Below, piece after piece: positions 63,101-63,797 of a stretch of 63,797 nucleotides of DNA (its first letter is position 1; the number at the start of each line of letters is the position of its first letter). The stretch is from positions 1 through 63,797 of the forward strand of contig JACMQU010000051.1 in the NCBI GenBank assembly GCA_014376805.1. Reading direction: 5' to 3'. This DNA comes from Bacteroidia bacterium (GTDB lineage: Bacteria; Bacteroidota; Bacteroidia; UKL13-3). The notes beneath the pieces were generated by a model that made no database searches, had not been told where the DNA came from, and worked only from the letters and a program-made list of their open reading frames with translations. The position numbers and the translations under genes were made by a program.

Positions 63101-63797
63101 AATTACGGGTGTAACTGCAATCTGTGCTAATAACAGCACTACTTATTCAACACCCTTAAATAGCGGTAGAACATATGTATGGACGGCTAACGGTGGAAAC
63201 ATAAGCTCTGGACAGGGTACCAACAGCATTAGTGTTTCATGGGGAAGTGCAGGTGCAGGAACAGTAATGGTAAGAGATTCAAATAATGCTACCGGTTGTA
63301 AAACAACTACCTTAAATTATAATGTAACCATCAATCCAAATCCAACACCTGTTATAAGTGGCTTAACATCTATTTGTGCCAACAACAGCACAACATATAG
63401 TACGGCATCAAACACAGGCAGAACTTATGCATGGACTGTTAACGGCGGTACAATCGCTTCAGGGCAGGGAACCAATAGTATAACAGTAGCATGGGGAGCA
63501 GCAGCAACCGGAGCCGATATGGTAAATGAAGGAATATCGGCTACCTCTTGTAATACTGCAACAGCAGCTTATAATGTAACCATCAATCCAAATCCAACAC
63601 CTGTAATAAGTGGCTTAACATCTATTTGTGCCAACAACAGCACAACATATAGTACGGCATCAAACACAGGCAGAACTTATGCCTGGACTGTTAACGGCGG
63701 TGCAATCGCTTCAGGGCAGGGAACCAACAGTATAACAGTAGCATGGGGAGCAGCAGGAACCGGGGCCGTTATGGGAAATGAAGGAATATCGGCTACC
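48123..63797 (+). CDS. Giant secreted repeat protein (3' end missing)
   Basis: From ATG 48123 the frame appears to stay open to the window end: the frame of conserved motifs was consistent at ~48.9, 49.3, 53.6, 56.5, 59.5, 62.4 and 63.7 kb. That gives at least 5,225 residues. Signal peptide ~1-30 (cut after Q-A-Q). Then: nidogen-like/beta domain ~35-245; two tandem 258-residue units each ending in a GEVED domain (F-I-D-F-N-Q-N-G, Y-G-E-x-E-D-Y-F), ~247-760; a BNR-associated N-terminal-like domain ~765-915; four ~940-1,000-residue super-repeats with N-N-x-I ladders of beta-helix type, ~918-4,755; and Ig/PKD-like repeats of 84 residues at the end. A T9SS sorting domain would be expected beyond the window. 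Role inferred: adhesin or gliding/biofilm surface protein. Confidence 0.92.
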   Translation, partial: MKNQPLCYGLRFKFLLFLIMIFGLQKTQAQISTYIFTSDSIAYTPVTAGTLISASSTDDDNNYSLVNIGFNFTYNGASYTQVGISANGFLRLGSVTSTIYSGTLANAQTITAFDQDLQGRGLSTSDIRLDLQGTAPNRVCVVQWREWGKYQTASYTSEQYNFQIKLLESNGSVEIVYGPWTSTSAYSGSVQVGLSGSSSSDYQARSTASTSNWKTSTASSSVTSNDMAVSSTVAPSLGLRYKWTPPPCSGTPAPGNTLSSMSAACTGLTFTLSLQNAVNGTGVIHQWQSSSDSITWTNIVGATGGSYGTTQTVQTYYRDSVRCGTNFGISAAKKITMTSGAACLVYCTASSSNPTITGTIGQLTFGSLVNPVATPTPQVPNTSSTSGYTDYTGLTPVNFNYGGIYNINVYPIYNSTSYPMGASVFIDFNQNGSWADAGERFDLPYTGITGASSVGTITFPTSGTLGVTRMRVINNYAAIPANVSGCGTSTYGEVEDYFINILPQPPCSGTPNPGNTVASMNPACVGISFNLSTQNVVPGSGLVHRWQSSPDSISWSNITGATSASYIAQQSTLTYYRDSVSCGTNYAVSTPKKVTMISGAPCLTYCSASTSNPTVTGTIGQVTFGSLINPTATPTPQVPNATSTSGYTDFTGLTPVNFSYGTSYNINVYPIYNSTSYPMGASVFIDFNQNGNWADLGERFDLPYTGVTGASSNGTIAFPITGLTGVTRMRIINNYAAIPTNVNGCGTSTYGEAEDYFINILPPPPMLYASSTTTQTVINPIATGVANQQIIGIQIVTTGILPVSNLTQLQLNTSGTTSLTDITNAKVYYTGTSSVFATTTQFGSTVVSPGANYSVAGTQPLQSGTNYFWVSYDISATAVSNNVVDAGCDSVKVGGTGYAPTVTLPAGSRTIRPRLTGNYNIGSTGDYTTITAAINELNFVGTIGPVTFSLTDNFYGPSETFPIVINAYPGMSASRQIVMRPSSGNANVVIQGNATSLITFSGGNYFTFDGRAGGVGSSNLKFINANTTSPVVQFLNDAVSDGINYCTIYSANSNTLSGSVFIGGTIALNGNDSITISNCSIRSSAYPPVLANGIFVQGQSTIAQNDYLNITNNNIYAFTLNGVIANSTNNGNGSFWNINGNSFYDTTATTTSNTMMAINFQPSSFTSNPSSFSHTINGNYIGGSGPLCSGAPWNISSSFGSLTGIAAQSSFGVSPTNVQGNVIQNINLSNTAGTYTFIGINTLGSGSYTIGGSNGNLIGHASNPSSIRSVNNGAVQGIINSGSGIINITNNMIANLTDSNIGTSGALRGIINSAGSVVNISGNTLYNFYTTTSLSGTTTAASMVGIGCSSSGNPQNINNNTIGSNAGVMVNGTSAGHNTAGIVVTAGAVNVINSNSVANIITNTTSGNSILSAGLNGIVVSATNSTVSNNNIRNLSNINTSATGIINGICFQSGIITASNNLIYGLNTRNLNIGSTTAAGINGIMANSTSLLTLTGNTIDSLVYSGTGNTIVQGMYVVGNSGNTITGNTIKRITSTSGGTGVNNSSSIIGLYNNSSGLLNLNISQNNIYSLSNTHPTAAVQILGMFYTSSTITAGNTSNVAKNNIRNFNLVTSGVSAGMCGIAIGLGYGTFQNNFIQMGVNDAGTALTGQYLNRGIYMASNLYGNVAGQIGLRIYHNTVYMNGNYTSGSSASYAVDFITNITTGSVDVRNNIFYNASSNSGGTGLHYGIRIFNTTNINSNYNLFYTPGTGGTFANMISTGLNYTTLTGVTGWNAATKLEVNSGIGNPNLILPNGSATTVNMRVQSPTPIEGMGDNSVSTTDNFDGQSRGSRTPVDIGADAGNFVLSADLFPPQIVYTAIPNTLLTSNVTLSTSIIDNGGIYTSGALVPRIYYKKGAGATNGLYGQYFSTAGTLATGTARAAQWNFTINNSLVGGVLPYDTIYYYVVAQDSAGNIASQAPYAVASDVNTITIHPAPNTTLPTTSFPLFFRINPSLDPLVLVGPGNSITSLTAADTSGLFFRINNGAITGNTLALITGNITESGLTALNPITQSNAGIAGSYGYRLTIKPQTNTQVILSGSSFSGLIRLSGASNVSFSGISPTGNLTDTNLVFTNAVSAAVFILNNDASNDSLYNIVIRGRNTGSGQVIISNANTGNGNDNITISGCQIYSDNIAASSFQGINVSGTSGRENDNLNIINNNIFNFSNTGISIGFGIGNGMNILNNHFYYNHPVALASSYTGIAITAGASTNANTISGNYIGGSARFCAGSPFLNTGSLATFTGITSNSGVVSGTSIQGNVIQNINYSSTSAGTINGITAIGGVANIGNITGNTIGHATTLNSIVSAGSNPMIAINYSGFATVNISNNLVANLYANNAGFSTALRGIAVSSTSQTVIVNNNTIRQLSSNSLNSGTTTTAAMNGIIVSSFNAAQVITNNTVSGLNLINTAASVQLIGIGTSSGVNTISGNQVRNLSNSGISTGSTSAAGLIGIWQGSGSVGHIINNNLIDTLWAPTVGSTQTEGIVATSGATTTISNNIVRNLNSFSSSASTGISASILGINYTTIFNNINISGNSVYNLHSLNSSATGINIIGILGGSSISGNNSIQKNFVHSLRLGTSSTATLTGIYLNSGSMTTMNNMVRVGIDSAGNLLTGQYTIYGMYINTSSANSIYHNSFYVNSNPLAGAQNTYAYYSVFNFSTQNVRNNIFVNNTSNGGTATGLNIALRYADNNNITSNYNLLSVIGTNGVLVQSGVTNYTLLTGLTGWQSVVPSNPFDINSGTGNPQFANPTGNYLTVDLHTAAINPIEGSGDPSVSGFVNDDFDGTTRANLTPTDIGADAGDFIKGADLFAPVITYTPLTNTSSLGNQNFAATIADNKGIVTPVSYYRKGLNGTFISAFGTLASGTAANGVWNFTFNATSLANVLPGDTIFYFVAAQDTAGNLSIKPTYGVGSDVNTITTTPATLSSYRISSALATIINVGAGYSQTSLTANDTSGVFFMINNGILQGNTTVNIMSDTLLESGVVGLNRWLEVSNGNLGTYGYSLTIRPGSNAKKLITGAVQTQAMIRLNGAQNVNFTGISASGTINDTNLVITNISPTTSFLHSTLQLLNDVNNISFNNVIVQGRQTLFTSNALVFISTTNATNGNDNISFNNCWFRNDDPNIAPIYGIYVNGTSGKENDNITVSNCKFRNMGSDAISFQAGTGSNIKVTNNHVFYNLASASGIVARGVNLSAGLPSNNDTISGNYIGGSDLFCAGNPMPIGSTFNGIISNVGVITGSYINNNTIQNLSNTGGQNIGVLISGGVNTTSNNTIGHLSNANSIICSFATLHYGIFCQTSANATLSGNIIGNMFYNNATTTLGGIRGILVQSGSINTTLVANNNIVNLTTNTANASTTTSSAIIGISLGSGSSNQTISNNTINGLTNLNNTSANISVIYGMIISGGSNIVSGNSISNIVNPSSATGIATSAAITGMSIFGGLGGNVITNNVIQNISCLPITAVSGQVIGLYDAVGSNNTVVGNIIRNLNINSISSGTTLSSPLIGMAYSAGGSNNNFSLNTIHSLQYLNALPVASNVLGFYYSNSTAGINLVSRNNIHSIRNASAGPGLIVGIYNIGGTSTFSNNMIRLGIDSNGIPATGQTEIRGIWSSVSNTNYFYHNTVYVGGSPNAGATNTYAFLQSVQMTTNNLLTLKNNIFYNAANNGGSANGFNYSMKLFDSLRVASNNNIFAATGNGALLIGAVGNYNNLNGALSWNLATGLDYNSGKATTGFFVNATGSASLVNLRLNTTNPAEGLGDVTTSNTVGVDVDGNTRSLLTPADIGAQAGNFTFSPDLFVPTITFTPLANTGDNIGPRLFTGVNIQDNGGIPITGINMPKVYFKKGVNGTYSSAAPSSVTGTSTNATFSFSLDYTALGSVNPNDSILYYVLAQDNAGNIISNVPYAVATNVNTVSSHPLIPGMYQIFPQIAGGTILNVGVGQTFPTLTGIGGLFDFLNNRSISGSIEARITSNINEPGIVSLLQMGENGAGNYSLTIRPDSLTTTERLLFGNMIQGLIRFDGADRVKLTGVPAVFGVSTDKKLRIRNSNTTASTIFLINDATGCKFSNLNVEGGSTSLGTGTIQFGFTNGASGNSNDTIIGCVIGNDQSAIFPAGVPLNGIYSSGTITALNTNNIISNNEFVNYSTNGVFIDFNNGNAWNISGNSFYYNSVAQNNGLTMFGIQMNTGIFSSGNTISNNYIGGSAANASGTWTNNSSFGTFTGISLNVGTAGFNTVSGNSIQNISMIGTGSMGFTGINLPFGKFNITNNLIGHPTNISSITLLGTGTLFGITNASTDVVNISGNAIQGIYLNSGSSNQLFAINSSSGIMTISNNTIGHATTPNSITQNSTGSFNAISISITYAISPTTIISNNTIANITSVLNGSYGVTGIGFTSSSIGMITGNNIYNISSNSNSAGTNGTIAVLGIFYSGSSPSGNMISQNTIYNLNAANTGGVSTNAMGVFLTSATSALINKNKIYDIRNLSTINNAFPPPTASGIVLSVPGNNVNIQNNEIVLGNSQTTNTQFVGIWQLGFGSYTVNAMYNSILITGTAASGNIPTYVYQRGNNSTSEATSYVNLINNIFINNRSGGTGKHYVLANQAQFPTNPIGTGWVSTGGSYNLLSSANVNTLGLWGSVDKDINSWRSISLTDNLSYSVQAGTGTGQLNINNLFTNITNADLSIITSNPDAWYSNGKGIAGSVTLNTASDFNGATRGTTFGFGTDIGAFEFTPTSIPPSATLSNSIASGQTQLITFANREIGRINWISAGGSYPSALDVKYYTGVNPPSLNTAFNYLNSYLDISTASGSNYNANFTLTYDEALLGNMPNETSLNIVQKSGSNPYNPLTGSSTLDVVNNRISNTANVAGFGVFTGSDQCVVIPVIAGNNVVCANSVQAYNVPANTGHTITWVVTGGTVNSGQGSSNVNITWGASGSGSIITTDSLNNSSCKASSNTFSVLINPNPTPIITGVTAICANNSTTYSTPLNSGRTYVWTANGGNISSGQGTNSISVSWGSAGAGTVMVRDSNNATGCKTTTLNYNVTINPNPTPVISGLTSICANNSTTYSTASNTGRTYAWTVNGGTIASGQGTNSITVAWGAAATGADMVNEGISATSCNTATAAYNVTINPNPTPVISGLTSICANNSTTYSTASNTGRTYAWTVNGGAIASGQGTNSITVAWGAAGTGAVMGNEGISAT
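48861..50410 (+). repeat. Tandem duplication of a 775-bp GEVED module
   Basis: Unit A (48861-49635) and unit B (49636-50410) inside the giant gene share the same order: P-C-S-G-T-P, W-Q-S-S-x-D-S-I-x-W, C-G-T-N, Y-C-x-A-S, G-Y-T-D-x-T-G-L-T-P, N-V-Y-P-I-Y-N-S-T-S-Y-P-M-G, then the GEVED domain. Each contains one Ig-like and one GEVED domain. Clearly related at protein level and in many DNA blocks. Confidence 0.88.
50876..62395 (+). repeat. Four-fold super-repeat of ~2.8-3.0 kb
   Basis: Each unit has a beta-helix-like region rich in N-I-S-N-N-x-I and T-G-I-x-x-x-S, then a closing block with P-x-E-G-x-G-D, D-F-D-G-x-x-R and D-I-G-A-x-A-G-x-F. The D-I-G-A landmark lies near 53625, 56622, 59562 and 62372. 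Units 1-3 are followed by a linker Ig domain with Y-Y-x-K-G, D-T-I-x-Y-Y-V-x-A-Q-D-x-A-G-N-I and V-N-T; the last is not. The units are divergent, thus an old amplification. Confidence 0.82.
63081..63797 (+). repeat. 252-bp Ig/PKD-like tandem repeats
   Basis: Units start at 63081, 63333 and 63585 (cut by the window end), each beginning aatccaaatcc and encoding N-P-N-P-T-P-x-I-x-G ... I-C-A-N-N-S-T-T-Y-S-T and x-G-Q-G-T-N-S-I. The second and third are about 96 percent identical in the 213 bases visible, so the duplication is recent; the first is more divergent. Confidence 0.92.

Noticed and set aside
48123..63797. CRISPR-like or minisatellite repeats at 63 kb and the periodic N-N-I pattern
   Set aside because: The repeats are in frame within one coding sequence, keep codon structure and have no spacer/repeat layout.
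1..63797. Window as a circular element with the first and last genes being one gene
   Set aside because: Joining the end to the start does not keep the reading frame (the last codon ends at 63797, the first frame begins at base 2), and the repeat types differ.

Overview
The window is bacterial, AT-rich, and almost certainly from a member of the Bacteroidota, probably Chitinophagia or Sphingobacteriia (class placement is inference). Support: several secreted proteins end in type IX secretion (T9SS) C-terminal sorting domains, and there are PKD and GEVED repeat proteins, DUF5777 and DUF4349 proteins, a long-form IspG, a DUF151/UVR protein, and an ECF sigma factor in an operon with an outer-membrane barrel. 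No tRNA, rRNA or CRISPR array was recognised. Both ends cut through open reading frames of large repetitive surface proteins.

Layout. 1-3823: end of a PKD-repeat T9SS surface protein, followed by a purine-rich tract and two palindromic REP-like repeats. 4173-13947: the most unusual block, eight co-directional genes: a TPR protein, a CHASE3 hybrid histidine kinase, a PqqD-like protein, an ATP-grasp ligase, a fold-III PLP decarboxylase, a urea-transporter/M23-peptidase fusion, a TPR/beta-barrel protein and a LytTR response regulator. The middle genes overlap or almost touch, so they look co-transcribed. 14185-15051: lipid-kinase family protein. 15239-18315: ECF sigma factor with a recognisable promoter of its own class, an anti-sigma-like membrane protein, and a GIN-domain/barrel protein. 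18452-21085: two convergent T9SS cargo proteins around a shared terminator. 21178-23953: ispG and an SDR gene. 24677-26145: MlaE/MlaF-type ABC pair. 26290-29703: DUF4349 lipoprotein, then two CxxCH/CX4CH lipoproteins, a DUF5777 barrel and a YceI protein. 30325-32049: recA and a tail-less ssb. 32387-38577: two large secreted proteins, a NarL-type regulator and an HsdR_N-like nuclease fold. 38645-40535: DUF151/UVR protein and a NupC-type transporter.

40852-43278 is a decaying island: an IS1595-like element with readable inverted repeats but a broken transposase, and three small genes on the same strand interrupted by in-frame stops or a frameshift. After it come ordinary genes: etfBA, a small TPR protein, methylmalonyl-CoA epimerase, a phosphopantetheinyl transferase and a WD40 protein. 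From 48123 to the window end one reading frame of more than 5,200 codons encodes a giant secreted protein: signal peptide, two tandem GEVED modules, a BNR-associated-like domain, four super-repeats of about 940-1,000 residues with beta-helix-like Asn/Ile ladders, then nearly identical 84-residue Ig/PKD-like repeats.

Best candidate for a new system: the 4173-13947 cluster. Its enzyme pair resembles the ligase/decarboxylase logic of butirosin side-chain assembly (BtrJ/BtrK), but here it sits with a PqqD-like peptide-binding fold, an envelope channel-hydrolase fusion and an outer-membrane barrel, under probable two-component control.
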